Positions 1 through 11,310 of a stretch of 64,000 nucleotides of DNA are shown here, in pieces. Position numbers and translations under genes: made by a program. Source of the stretch: Spizellomyces punctatus DAOM BR117 (taxonomy: Eukaryota; Chytridiomycota; Chytridiomycetes; Spizellomycetales; Spizellomycetaceae); NCBI RefSeq assembly GCF_000182565.1, contig NW_015971541.1, positions 1,249,039 to 1,313,038 of the forward strand. The letters are read 5' to 3'. Position 1 is the first letter of the stretch. The number at the start of each line of letters is the position of its first letter. The notes under the pieces are model-generated. The model was not told the origin of the DNA, did no database searches, and saw only the letters and a program-made list of their open reading frames with translations.

Positions 1-63
1 ACTGGAAAGAGGTGGGCTGAGAGTACTGTCGGCCTAATGACGCAACATGGTTTTCTCATGTAG

Positions 64-1230
64 AATTGCAATGTCTGCTAGGGCTCATTCGTATAGTTGA
101 CGATTCTCGAGGGCACCTTATACCGCTAACAGAAGAGATTGAGCAATGGGCCGCGAAACGAGAAGCTGACAGCATAGAGTACGCGAATGCCAAGAAGCTG
201 GCTGCCGAAAAAACCCAAAAAGCCATGAAAGCTGCATATGCAACCTCGCCGAGACAAAAGAGGAAAAAAGGACGCGGGATGCAGGAAGATGTTGAATCGG
301 TGGCGGGCGTTGTCGAAAATCCCACTGCGGTATCAGATGAAGATACGTTGGACGGATCGGGATTTACCAGTACGACCGATGGTGAGGCGCATACTATCCC
401 CTCATTGGACGCTCTGCAACACTTGTTCACCCCAAAATCGACGGACGCTAAGACAATAGCAGAGCCGAGCAGCTCGGACCATCACCGTGATCAACTCAAA
501 GTTTCTATTGAGCCAACAGACACTGCCAACTCTAATCCTCTAACTCCAATAACGGACTTATGTCGGTCACTGGAAAAGCTGGACTTGCAACCTACGATAG
601 AGGACGATAGGTCAAGAAGTGTTTCGGGATCAGAAGGGCGATCTGATGATGGGGATCGAACTTCCGATGTCCGACACGATGAACCCTTGCATGTTGATCG
701 GATTGTCCCACCGGAACCAACAAAACCCGCCACACCGCCTTTGCCACCACTTCCTATATCTACACCCACTTCGTCCGCTACCCTGCCCTGGTTTGCCAGG
801 TCCAACCCTGAGCGATCGAGTCTAGATTTTGCTCAAGCCCGTCTAACTGGCCTGTGGCAGTATCCGTCAACAGCAGAGGAGAGGCTACGATATAAAGTAT
901 TCTGCGCTCTCTGGGAAAAAGGATACTTTATAACAACTGGCAGCAAGTTTGGAGGCGATTACTTGATGTACCCAGGTAAGAATGGATATATGCTTACACC
1001 CGAAAAGGGACAGGTTCTTAAGACTCGATCTGCTTCTAGGTGATCCTCTACGATTCCATTCTCACTACGTCACATCTATTGTGCCTATTGATAAATTGTT
1101 TTCTCCGCTTGATGCTGTAATGTTTGGGCGGTTGGGTACAACGGTGAAGAAGTCGCATGCAGTGTGCTCGTGGGATGACGAGAAAGATGAGTTGGTTTGC
1201 GTATGTATACAGTGGACTGGGTGGAATTAG
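64..1230 (+). CDS. SEN34: tRNA-splicing endonuclease subunit Sen34 (5' partial)
   Basis: Catalytic subunit of the nuclear tRNA-intron endonuclease, which cuts the 3' splice site of pre-tRNAs. Exons 64-975 and 1040-1230; the exon at 64 follows a plausible acceptor (catgtag), so the true start lies upstream, outside or at the edge of the window. A low-complexity acidic/Pro-rich linker fills the middle. The C-terminal nuclease fold is clear: RYKVFCALWEKGYF, then SKFGGDYLMYPGDP, which is completed only when the 64-nt intron 976-1039 is removed. The Sen34 catalytic residues appear present: the His in FHSHY and the Lys in TVKKSHAVCSW. The N-terminal part (GLIRIVDDSRG) also fits the Sen34 N-domain. 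Family assignment is firm; the missing 5' end is the only gap. Confidence 0.88.
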
Positions 1231-1360
1231 ATGGTTTTGGCCAAATTAGAGGTCCAAAGCCGAGCGTGGAATGCCCATTATTCTTGGAATATCTACAGTA
1301 GCGTATCTACACGAATATTTACAGGAAAGCCGACAGGAAAAGCAATGTGGAAGGTAGGTA

Positions 1361-2690
1361 CTATATCAGACCTGCTTGCAGATCTACCAGCTCAGCTCGC
1401 TTGCTATGAAGTTGCGTAGTGAACCGCTTAACGATATCTTCGAATCGTTTCTGTTGGAGTCAGCGGTTAGACCAATCCTTGTCAAGTTTACATTCAACGG
1501 TGTCGTACCCTCATGATGGGATTAATCTGCACAGCGAGCTTCGCCCTATTGTCCTCAATCTTGCTCTCCAAGTCTCTGATTTCGGCAGATAACTGATCGA
1601 CTTGCTGCTGTAATTGAGCTTTATCGAGCTCCTCGTCACCTTCGGCATCACCTTCTCCACCGCTTTCTTCTTCATCCTCATCCTCATCTTCGGACTCTTC
1701 ATCCTCGTCCTCTTCCTCATCATCATCTTCATCTCCCTCTGCATGCTCGGCTAGCGCTTCCTCCCATGCCGCTGTGAGGGCATCATCTTCTTCATCACCG
1801 CCCTCAGTTACGTCCATAGCCGTCTCTTCTTCCCCTTCTTCGTCTGGTGAACCTTCTGCATCTTCGTCACCTTCGTCAAAGCCTTCTGCTGTAATTCTGT
1901 CCGTTCCATCGTCGACCTCTGAGATTGTGATGAGGATATATTCAATCCTGGAAGTCGAGTTATCGTACGCTTACCAAAGAGCACATTTTCCGCTTGAGCA
2001 TCGGCTTCCAATAGACGCACGACCTCCCTCTCTACATCTTCAATTGTCTTTTATGGCAGAATCTCAGCCTCATCAAAAACTGAGGACGCGACAGAACTAG
2101 AAAACTAACCCTTTTCGATATTCTCTTTCTAAACCTCCGCTTTCGTACATTCCACAACGGTGGCGTAAGCCCATGCGGCCAGGTATATTCGTCATGATGC
2201 AGGGGTTGTTGCGGTTCCTGCGGTGGTGTCGTTTGAGCTGGCCCGTCGACAACCAGCATTTGTGAAATATCCGCGACTTTGTAGAACTGCTTATTGTCCA
2301 ATGTTTTATGCGATTCAATGATACAGGGGAGGTCAACGAGTTTGGCCCTGTAGCTATCCGCACCTAGGCGGAAAGTCGCCCGGCGTGGATCTGGCAAACG
2401 TAGGGTTAGGCCATGGTGACTGCTACGGGGACGTATCCAACTTGCCCACCATAAAAAGTTACGTTGAAGTCCTCTGGTATCTCACGTGCTTTCACCGCCT
2501 CTCGAAGTTTTTCTGCAGGCTCGCCTGAAGGCATGCGCAAGATAAAATGCTCTTCTACTGGTGCTTCTTCTTCATCTTCTAGCGGACCTTTTTTAGGTTT
2601 GATAGTTATCCGAGTAGGCCCTATCCGTGTTTGAACTAATCCTTTTGCGTTTTTCGGTTGCTTGGTGGATGGTGCCTTGGTCGCTACCAT
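1361..2690 (-). CDS. TAF7: TFIID subunit TAF7
   Basis: Subunit of the general transcription factor TFIID (TAFII55 family, nuclear). Five exons on the minus strand: 2690-2450, 2390-2110, 2047-1975, 1918-1509, 1450-1361; predicted 364 aa. The TAFII55 N-terminal domain is well kept: EEHFILRMP, YDPRRATFRLG across the first junction, KLVDLPCIIESHKT, FYKVADISQMLVV, and WPHGLTPPLWNVRKRRF. A very acidic stretch (Asp/Glu runs, about residues 215-290) precedes a C-terminal coiled coil ending NPIMR-KRFEDIVKRF across the last junction. The third intron uses the downstream acceptor (atctcag) because the nearer one would break the acidic frame. The start ATG at 2690 is the first in frame. Confidence 0.9.
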
Positions 2691-2887
2691 ATTTTCATTT
2701 GGATAGTCGACGATCCAGCGAGAAGATATGCGAGAGCGGGAGATGTCTCGCTCAGTTCACAACGATGATGCACAGTCACGAAGCAGACACGTGATCGATG
2801 TGTCATACAGTAGAAGACTTCCCCCCATCCTACCGAACTCCCAACTCTCCGCTCGCCTCTTGACAATAAGCACCTATCATTTACGAA

Positions 2888-3505
2888 ATGGCTGCAACAA
2901 CCCAGACTGTTAACATCCTTCCACCGACGCTAACCTTGCGAGGACCTCGGATTATTCTTCGAACCCATGAAGTCCAAGACTATCCTGTTATACGCGATTT
3001 TCTCTCGGACCCAACAACAATGACATATCTACCCGGTCTCTTGAAAGAGTGGACCCTTGAAGAAGTCACTGAACGACAAGAATCACGCGTGGCGGACCAG
3101 AAAAAAGGATTGGGGCTCCCGCTTAGTGTTATCCTTCCGGGAGACGAGGAAACCTTAATCGGTACCTCAGGTTTTCGAACCCTTGACCTCGTCAAACGGT
3201 GTGCCGAATTCGGTATCATACTCCGTACAGGATTTCACGGAAAAGGATATGCGCAGGAAATCATGTTGGTGTTGTTTACCTACGGGTTCGAAGATCTTGG
3301 GTTAGAAAAAATCGAGATCGTCACATCGCAACGTAATATTCCGATGCGCCGCTGTCTTGAAAGATTAAGCATACGAGAAATCGGCGTGATGCAATGGGAT
3401 GATCCGGGACCAATGGGTGATGAGGTAGCGTTTGGATATGCAGTACTTCTATCGGATTGGAACGATCTTAAATTAAGGCTACGTGGAAAGATCGAGGGGC
3501 GGTAG
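2888..3505 (+). CDS. GNAT-family N-acetyltransferase (RimJ/RimL-like)
   Basis: Single-exon gene, 205 aa, predicted to transfer acetyl from acetyl-CoA to an amine; the substrate cannot be read from sequence. Typical GNAT layout: LRGPRIILRTHEVQDYP at the start (strand 1 and helix 1), a central strand with IGTSGFRTLD, the acetyl-CoA loop region around FHGKGYAQEIM (a variant of Q/RxxGxG/A), then GLEKIEIVTSQRNIPMRRC, equivalent to the NxxS helix. This matches the Acetyltransf_3 branch that includes bacterial RimJ/RimL and many fungal small acetyltransferases. It is transcribed divergently from TAF7, with starts about 200 bp apart. No targeting signal is seen. The lack of introns is unusual for this window but common in this family. 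Confidence 0.78.
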   Translation: MAATTQTVNILPPTLTLRGPRIILRTHEVQDYPVIRDFLSDPTTMTYLPGLLKEWTLEEVTERQESRVADQKKGLGLPLSVILPGDEETLIGTSGFRTLDLVKRCAEFGIILRTGFHGKGYAQEIMLVLFTYGFEDLGLEKIEIVTSQRNIPMRRCLERLSIREIGVMQWDDPGPMGDEVAFGYAVLLSDWNDLKLRLRGKIEGR

Positions 3506-4700
3506 GTTATGGAATAGCGACGATGTACTAGAAAGAATTGAAAACGATAGAACACCTGAAGATAGAGCAGTATAGGACTCAATGTCTCTGTGACCTACAA
3601 CATCGTAACTGTACCAAGATTGAGATGCTAAATAGATTTGGCTAGACTGTTTATTTCCAACGAAAGTAGTGTTTAGGGCCATCAGCCTCTTGGTCAAATA
3701 CACTCGTCATACACTTTATGCACAGCATATCAATCAAGCCAGGTACTCCCAACTGATTTGGAAGCACGCTGTGGTATAAACAGGCAGGTCCTAGATCCGT
3801 CAGATAGTCCCAATTACCTGGCGGGCCCGAAGAACTTGTAGCACGTCAATATTCAATGTAACCTTATACTTGGATATTGGAACATTAAGTTACGGGATTT
3901 CTGGTTAAATTGTATGAAAGCGAGCAACCAAGAGATTTCAAGGCCAAGCTTCCAGATACCATAGAAGACCCCCAACCAGCTGGACTTATAGTCATAACTC
4001 TACTAATTATCGTTCAGTGTGATGGGCATCATTATTACATTATGCCATCCCGACATCAGCCCGACCATTAGCCAAGGCGAGAGTAGATTCCATTGATGAT
4101 GCCTGCTGATTCTCTCGATCCTCTAGAGTTCCTAAGTAAGGAGCATTGCTAATCACGACATTGTGGACCTTTGTGACCAGATTTGTCACATTTCAGGGAA
4201 CCCATATCACAAATTGGTGAGTCTGATCCCGCTTGCTTATTTCATTTCGCCAGATACAATTCAGCTCTGCATTGTGGCTTTCACTCACTGTAACGGTTAG
4301 AGTCTCTCTGCACTTAGGGATGACCAGAAGCTTTGCTTTAGATAGTTTAATTGTTCAAATCCATTTTCGGATGAGATCTAATATCCTTCTAATTAAATCC
4401 CAGTTGTGGTTCGACCAAGGCAACGTTTGATCGTCTCCGTTGTCAGTTGCTCCGCCCGAACGTTAAATGGACGCAAGAGCTGTTTCATTAAAGTTGTACG
4501 TTATTGGTCCGATCCTAATTAATCCATTTTTGGAAGTAATGGGACGGCACGCACATGTTGAGGGGGGGCGAGCTGATGTACCCAACTGTTTCGTTTTCCC
4601 ATTTCTCGCATCCCGATTCTCGCATTTCGTTCAACACTTTCAATCGTAACATCACCTACACAGACGACATCTCTACTACCTCCCTATTACCGAAGCAAAT
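3506..4700. other. Intergenic region, no gene seen
   Basis: About 1.2 kb between the acetyltransferase stop and the synaptobrevin start. Only short open frames without family resemblance occur on either strand. It has no tRNA-like structure and no obvious repeat. The last ~100 bp are pyrimidine-rich and probably form the synaptobrevin 5' leader. Confidence 0.6.
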
Positions 4701-5242
4701 ATGTCACAACCGCAAGCAGGAAAGACTGCCCAAGTGCAGAACCAAGTGAATGAGGTTGTGGGTATTATGCAAGGTAACGTAATGCAACCTCTTGCACAAG
4801 TCAATTGTGATGGAGGGCAAATACCCTTACGCTCAGAACTCTAACAAACTCGGCTTTTGACTTAGATAATATCAACAAAGTGATGCAAAGAGGAGAGCAG
4901 CTCGACACCCTCCAAAACAAGACTGGTGAGCAGCCATATCAGAGTTGCTAACGCTCTCTGTGTCCGAAACAGTCCAAAACAGTGCTCTTAACACTCGCTC
5001 GTAGATGATCTTCAAAACTCTTCTTTGCAATTCAAGCGAGGAGCTAATCGCGTACGAAAACAAATGTGGTGGAAGGATATGAAGATGAAGCTTATTCTTG
5101 GAGGTGTCGTTGCGGCAATTCTGATCATTATTATTGGTACGTGGGCTTATAATGTCATACCCGTGAGTGGAAACTGGACATTGAAAGAGAAATTTCATGG
5201 TCACCTGTAGTATCGATTGTTGCGAGCAAGAAGAAGGACTGA
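4701..5242 (+). CDS. Synaptobrevin/VAMP-type v-SNARE
   Basis: R-SNARE on secretory vesicles that pairs with syntaxin and SNAP-25-type partners for fusion at the plasma membrane (Snc1/Snc2 role in yeast). Four exons: 4701-4773, 4866-4925, 5005-5136, 5211-5242; predicted 98 aa. The SNARE helix runs VQNQVNEVVGIMQ-DNINKVMQRGEQLDTLQNKT-DDLQNSS across three exons, with the zero-layer Arg in VMQRGEQL. It is followed by the conserved QMWWKDMK juxtamembrane segment and one C-terminal membrane anchor (KLILGGVVAAILIIIIVSIV) that ends in ASKKKD. Length and architecture match fungal Snc proteins. Every exon junction falls in a consistent phase. Confidence 0.94.
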
Positions 5243-6144
5243 AGAGAAGAATAATGGCGTCCTCTGCTGGCAGCCTATACCTGCTGGATATGCAGGGCAT
5301 TTCGATCAGTTGGGCGCGACATAAGTGATCGTTTTTGTGGTTTCTTCCCGTTTTGAGCACACAATGTCGAGGTGCTACTTTTTGTACAGATCTGTAATTT
5401 TTGTCATTGCTTGTGTTAAATAAGAATGTGAACAGTAGATGTCCTATCCCTCCGCTGCGTTATCATTCAAGCTTCAAGCTTGCAAAAATAGCTGAGGAGG
5501 CCCTTTGAAAATCCCAATGCGAGGGGCTGGGGAGGGCACAGCGCGTTCCTGCTGGCAATGTGTCGCAGCCTGCTTGATTTGGTTTCTGCCTGAGTAACCT
5601 CCATTGCACTCCTCTCTTGGAGCGTACGCCCGAACGGCACAGCCCACGCACACATTGTGACGACCTTTCTTGTCCTGTGAAGAGTCGCCTGAATTGCGCT
5701 TGCTTCATTTTTGTGAAAGTCAACGATTGTAACAGTCGGAAAAACAATCGCCCCAACCGTGAAAAACTCCCTCGAACGCATCCTGCTTGGTTCGAAGACG
5801 TCGACAACAGTAGAGCCGACACCTTTTATCGAATTATAGAGAGAATCCTGTTTGGAGCATTCGGGGAGAGTTTCTCTTCACCGTTGAAGTGCCTGTCTTC
5901 TACTCAAGACAAGGGACTCCACGGCCCAAAAGGAGCGTTTGGGACAATTGTTAGAGCGGGTCCAATTTTGCAATAGGAGTACTACAGGGGATTTCCGTGC
6001 CACTTCCCCATTGTGGTGCGCCTAGCGAGTGCAATAGCCTCGACAGCCGGAGTCTAGCTGTCTTCTCGGCCTATACTTGAATTGCTGGATACCCCTTCCT
6101 TACGCACATCGACACTATAAATCACAAATATCACCACAATCACC
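5243..6144. other. Intergenic region, no supported gene
   Basis: 900 bp between synaptobrevin and the UPF0658-like gene. Open frames of about 120 codons lie on both strands at 5460-5980, but they overlap each other, have no recognisable domain and no splice support. No tRNA or repeat was seen. Confidence 0.5.
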
Positions 6145-7381
6145 ATGGTATTGTTCATCCTCCCGCCTTTCCATGTTGATAATTCGGTGCTAATTTGCTC
6201 TATGAACAGATCGAATCTGTTGTAGGGCGGATCATCTTTTTCGCAACCCTAGTAGAAGCCATTATCATCATCGCTCTCGAATCCATTGTCGCAGCCATCT
6301 TTTGGAAATATTTTGATCCTGTGAATGGAAGAGAAGGGCCAACAAGAGGGATACCAGTATATTTAATCATCTTCATTATTGGGCAATTATTCCAGATATA
6401 TTTGTGCTGGGATGCAGTGAGTTTGGTTGTTTCCGTTACAAGGACTGGAGTCTGGCCGCTCATATCGATTCTCTCTATAGGTATTGCACAAAAATACTAT
6501 TCAAATTGTCGCCTTTGTCATGTTCAACCTCTGCGTCTGTCTTTACTCCATCTTTCAGTATACCCAAATGATTGGGTTGGTGGAGGACAATTCGGAACAG
6601 GTTCCCTTCACGCATTCAGATCAGGAAACTTTAAAAGCGGTCCTGCTGGCGATTCCAATCATTTTGGGCGCTTTTGGAGTTCTATTTGCGATATGTGCAT
6701 GGAAGCTTTATCTTGAGTTTGGATGGAAGATATATAAGAAGATTGGGGCTGATCCTAAAATGAGAAGTGCGTTAGGACTGGATTGATATGCTCATTTGTG
6801 ACATGTTGATATTCACACAATCTTTTCTGTCAGATATGTACCGCAGCTACCAGTTTTTCATCATGCTACTCAAGCTGGACGTCTTTTTCGTCCTCGGATT
6901 TGGCATTCAGTTTCTTGTTCTGGTTATTCAGAAGAACGACCCAGAATTTGCGCTGACGATAGCAGCACTGCCTATAATGATGTTGGTTCTCGTTTTAGCC
7001 GTATACGGGCTAAAACGGGAAGATAAATGGATAATGGGGCTATTTTGTTGTGGGGTTGTCCTCGCGATGTCGTACTTTGTCTTCAAACTTGTGAGGATTT
7101 ACATGAGGAAGAATGAGCCGCAGTATAGTGATACGAAACACTATTTGACTTTCTTTGGTAAGGCTAGGCGGGCTGGGTACTGCTTTCATCTTTCGGACTC
7201 TAATCGCCTTTGTATAGCATGCTTGAGTTTAGCGGTCATGATAATGACTTTCGTAAATGCCATTGTATGTTACCGAAATTTTGGAAAAGGACTAAAAGAG
7301 CATATCCACGACTCGCGACGACAACGAGACGAGGCAGAATTCGCTGCCGTCTCTGCGACACGGAAGCCCTTGGAGGATTAA
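6145..7381 (+). CDS. UPF0658-like Golgi/endomembrane multi-pass protein
   Basis: Predicted 327-aa polytopic membrane protein of unknown activity, similar in pattern to the fungal UPF0658 Golgi membrane proteins. Exons: 6145-6147 (a start codon alone), 6210-6416, 6481-6766, 6834-7157, 7218-7381. I count about seven hydrophobic segments: an early one rich in IIII, VYLIIFIIGQLFQIYLC, IVAFVMFNLCVCLYSIF, AIPIILGAFGVLFAICAW, FFVLGFGIQFLVLVI, a hairpin around ALPIMMLVLVLAVYG, and CLSLAVMIMTFVNAIVC near the end. Family-like signatures are FALTIAALPI followed by AVYGLKRE, and a C-terminal YRNFGKGLK. The last intron (7158-7217) is a multiple of three with no stop, so retention cannot be excluded. The one-codon first exon rests on a weak donor (ATG then gtattg). 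Confidence 0.62.
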
Positions 7382-7786
7382 CGCTGAAGGGCTGGTACGG
7401 ATGAGAAGGATCCAGAACAATTCTGTCGGTCTTTCTCAGTTTCTGGGAGATGTACTTACGGATATCTGTATGGGATGTTGAGCCGGCGGGCTGTTGTACA
7501 TTTTTTCATTGGACCTTTGGGTGCTCGGTCTTTGTCTCCTGAGAAATGGTTTCCCCATGTTTTTAATAATAGAATAACCCCTGCTTCTCTTAATCAGCAT
7601 TTGTCTTATGGACTTGATAATTCGAAGGTGCATTATCAGGTTGTAGAAGGTAGTTGCACATCCCTGGGAGTTGTTGCTCCCCCAAAAATTCAACTGGAAT
7701 GTCGTGGTAAATGGACGCGTCTGTGTATGACTCCCTTAACAGATTTCAAACTCAATGGCTTTCTCCCCAGAGCGATCATAGCAATC
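7382..7786. other. Intergenic spacer
   Basis: About 400 bp between two co-oriented genes. The hydrolase frame is open upstream to about 7475 with an internal ATG-poor leader. I placed the start at 7787 because the Ser/Pro-rich tail that directly precedes the membrane anchor begins there, and the upstream residues look non-coding. Confidence 0.45.
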
Positions 7787-9187
7787 ATGTCAACACCACA
7801 AAAGAAAACTCCGTCTTCTCCGCCCAGATCTCCCACTTCCCCCGCACGCCGCTCCAAGCGCACTCTCCAACAGCCCTCGTTTCGAACAAATCCTTGGGGA
7901 GCGTTGTTGGCGTTGATATCTTGGGTGACGGTATGGCTAGGGATCTACGTCCGGCTAGGATGGTTACGGTTAAACCATGTAGGTACTAAAGATACTATGC
8001 TCTACGGAAGGATACGGATGCATGAACTGACTCTTCATTGTCATGTGGGATCAATAGTGGATATCCGGATCTTCGGGAACAGAAACGAGACCATTCTCCA
8101 ATTACAAGAATAAAATCGTTATTATTGGTAAGGGTTTGAAGACTGTGGCGAACATCTGTTGATCAACGCTCAAAGTCATCGGTGTCTTAGGAGATGACTT
8201 TGCGTTTGGGTACGGTGATTTTGTCACATCCGCTGGTGTACCTGGGTTGGCGGGTCACTTGAAACGGGTCCTCCAAAGTGATCGCTACAAGTTGAGACAG
8301 TCATGGATTATATATAATTGCGGTGTGATAGGAAGCACTTCAGCGGATTGGTAAGGATCTCCATCCAACGGTAGTGAGATTTATTTTTGTACGAAATGTG
8401 CTCATTCTCCTTGGTAATACTAGGTTGCCAAAAAGTGCAAAAGTTTGTGTCAGCGCCTGATGATGAACGATGAATAGAATACTGATTCGGTTATTGTAGG
8501 AGGCAAATAGCCCAAAAACGCAGTTTGAAAAGGTCTTTGATAATCCGACGTACGCAGATGCCGACGCCGTCGTTTTATTGGTTGGGTTCAATGACAGTCG
8601 GTATGTCTTTAGATGACAGCTCAGAGCATACTCATTGGTCGCAGCATTCCTTACATTGAGATCCTTTTGAATAGCAGCCAACCGGCACTCTCTGCCGAAG
8701 ACACGGTCCACAACATTAGTGCAATTTGCCGTGTTCTCCGCAACATGGGAAAAGACATCTGGGTTTGTTCCATACCAAATAACGGGGAAGAAGCGAAGGG
8801 TGATGCGGCGTTGGAGGAGAGTATGCGACGTAATGAAATTCTATTAGGCTGGCTGGAAAAGTGCGTTTTTTCTTGATCTTGATGTCCGTTAGAGTTATTG
8901 CTAAAACTATGGGTGACAGCAATAAGGACGACATACGTAGTGGTCCACGTATCGACGTCATGCATTACGAGTACCGGCACAAGTCCTTTTGGTATGTTGA
9001 CCAGGATCATCTATCGACCAAGGTGAGAATCTCGAGTGCGTCTCAACTCTCCACAGCTCTGGCTGATATCTACATGTTTTATCATTTTTAGGGATACAGG
9101 AAGCTGGCAAAGGATCTTGCCGACTTGATGGGAACTGCTCTGGTCAAGAGGGAATTTGCGAGATTTCGAAAAGATCTAGGGATGTGA
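7787..9187 (+). CDS. Membrane-anchored SGNH/GDSL-hydrolase-like protein with altered nucleophile
   Basis: Predicted 323 aa in eight exons: 7787-7978, 8058-8127, 8176-8350, 8424-8442, 8500-8600, 8645-8860, 8920-9022, 9092-9187. A cytosolic Ser/Pro/Arg tail is followed by one membrane segment at about residues 37-60 (WGALLALISWVTVWLGIYV), then a lumenal SGNH-hydrolase fold. Block I reads VLGDDFAFGYGD, so the serine of the GDS motif is Asp. Block II is YNCGVIGSTSADW, block III LLVGFNDSR and block V DQDHLSTKGYRKLA, so the Gly, Asn and Asp/His catalytic positions are kept. This suggests an esterase fold that is inactive or uses another mechanism. The 19-nt exon 4 and the 44-nt intron 8601-8644 are inferred from phase. 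Fold assignment is reasonably sure; substrate is unknown. Confidence 0.7.
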
Positions 9188-10120
9188 TAGTATGACCGTG
9201 GTAACGACAGATACCGTTGGAGGATCAACATACTTAGCCAAATCAAGTGCCATAGAAAAGGGGGTCTCAAATACATGGTGTTACGGTATGCCTACTGCTT
9301 AGAACCCGTTGAGGGCTGGTTTACCATATGAAATCAATTGTCATGAGCGTACATCTACGCCTAAGAACAAGGGCAGTAGTTGTGGATATTTTTCCGGAAT
9401 GTGTCCGATATACTCTCGAAAATTCAGGGTGTAAAGTTCTGAAACCTACATCCTTTGGGTGCCAAAGGGACCCCCTTCTTTCCGGATCTCTATCAGCATC
9501 CTTCGATGCTTTAATTTTAAACTCATCGGAGGTCGATGATGTGGGTAGGCATAAATCGAACAAATTTCAACTGTAAGGAGACGGTGTCGTACTATCAATA
9601 CCCTCTAATATTTCCTCACATTTGTGAAAGTTGGCAACTCTGTGGGGACATATTACCAAGCTAGCTTGTTTGAGACTCCAACTCCTCCGTTCGTCGAAGG
9701 CGAAGGAAGGCAAGTGTAAGCCCATCTTGCTGCCTTCCGATCGCCGTTATATGCACTCCTTTGCCAACTCCAAGAGCAATCCTTGTAAACAGAAATATCA
9801 TGTGTGCTATCTGATGGACGTTTTTGAGTCCAAAATATCGAATATCGAAAATCACTTGAAACAAAGAGTACAACCCGTGAAAAGTCAAAACCGCGTTTTC
9901 CTTTGGATTTTTGCTTGCCTTGCTGCCGTTTTCCATTCCACCTTTTTTTTTGTTGAATTTGCTCTGCACATTTGAGTATTGCAACGTTGACTGAAGATAC
10001 TGGTAGGCTGCGAGTCTACGACCACGTTCTCGTCATTTTCCCCGGCTTGTCCCCGTCTTTTACACCGCAAACCCCCTTTTTCATCGCGCAACCCAAGATA
10101 GCCCATTTGACCACGACACA
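9188..10120. other. Intergenic region, no supported gene
   Basis: About 930 bp. Short overlapping open frames on both strands (for example 9328-9576 and 9631-9975) lack family resemblance or splice context. A poly-T run near 9943-9951 is the only simple-sequence feature noticed. Confidence 0.5.
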
Positions 10121-11048
10121 ATGTCCAATATCTCCGAGGACGACCTCCCCTTAACACCCACCTCCCCAACAGGAAGCTCAGCCTCAGGTCTTCCAACGTC
10201 CTACTATGAGCGGTATACTCGCAAGTACAACTTGGGCGAACGCCAACGCCAACTAGAAATCCAAGAGGAAAGTAGACGGATACAACAAGAAATGCTACAC
10301 GCGAGAAATATGGACCGAGGTTATCACAACGGGAGTAGTGGTGTGGGAAGTTCAGTAGCGACGAGCGATCACTTGGAGACCGCTGTCGAAAACTTGTACA
10401 GAATGGTACGTGTGAGATCATCTACGAATATGCTTGTGGGCTGTAAACTTACGCTCTTTTTCAACAGGTTGAACGAAAAGTCAGCACAGACTACACCCGA
10501 GGAGCAGCAGCCTCATCTGGCAACACCACACAATCCACCCTTAACCCAAACAACCGCAAACCCCAGCGCGCCTCCAGCTGGACAAGTACAGCAATCCACT
10601 CCGAAGTCAGCAAGCTATATAATATGGGCGCTGCAACCGCTTCACCAACGAATGTGCCTGTTGTGGAGGTGGGACGGTATCCTTACAGTACGGCAGATCG
10701 AAGCGGCGGAGGAGGGAGCACAGTGTCATTTTGGAGATCGGGGAGGGGGCTGGAAGATGGGGAGGGTGTACCAAAGGAGCGGGGGTTGGCAGGCGACCAA
10801 GGCATTCCATGTGAACTGTTGTTGTTCATCTACGGTGTGTGCCACCTTGGGAAGTTTCCATTTGCTTGCGAGATACTCATCTTTCAAACTCAGGTTTCCT
10901 CCTGCCGCCTCTGTGGTGGATAGGCGCACTGCGAAGTGAACCCACAAAATGGCGGACCCGATGCCGATGGGCGGCGGTACTAGGGACTCTCATCTACCTC
11001 GGAGTAGCAGCGGTCCTCGTGTGGTTCTTTGTTTTTCGAAAGAAATAA
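10121..11048 (+). CDS. Conserved-looking membrane protein of unknown function
   Basis: Predicted 268 aa, three exons: 10121-10405, 10468-10834, 10894-11048. The N-terminal half is low complexity (Ser/Thr/Pro) with a charged helix (ERQRQLEIQEESRRIQQEM). The C-terminal third has a hydrophobic stretch formed across the second junction (CELLLFIYG-FLLPPLWWIGA), a basic loop (KWRTRCRW) and a final membrane segment (YLGVAAVLVWFFVF) ending RKK. That order, a PPLWWIGA segment, a KWR linker and a terminal anchor, resembles uncharacterised fungal membrane proteins, but I cannot name a family. The reading frame is supported because both introns have good borders and removal joins the hydrophobic segment in phase. 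Confidence 0.6.
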
Positions 11049-11310
11049 CAAACAAAAGCTCCCAATTTGAGCATCTCTTACATACGGTGTAGTTTATTAC
11101 GATTAGTACAGGGATCCATAGTGATATGATTTGCGTAATTTGTATTTGCCATTCCCAAGGCTTTGTTGGGACCGATAGATGTTGACCTATTCTAGAAATC
11201 GATAGAGTCGAGGAGCAGCATATGGTGATAGGGGACTTTTTGGGGTGTTTGGAGTTTGAATTCCATCACTCATGCAAATAGACTGAGGATGCATTTCGGG
11301 TGCACATCAT

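Noticed and set aside
5463-5976. Overlapping ~120-codon frames on both strands
   Set aside because: Both strands are open over the same stretch, there is no domain, start context or splice partner, and codon patterns do not favour either.
7158-7217. Exonic reading of the in-phase 60-nt segment of the UPF0658-like gene
   Set aside because: It can be read through, but it has good GT and AG borders and a branch-like CTAAT, and removing it gives the expected continuous final membrane segment. Kept as intron, with doubt noted.
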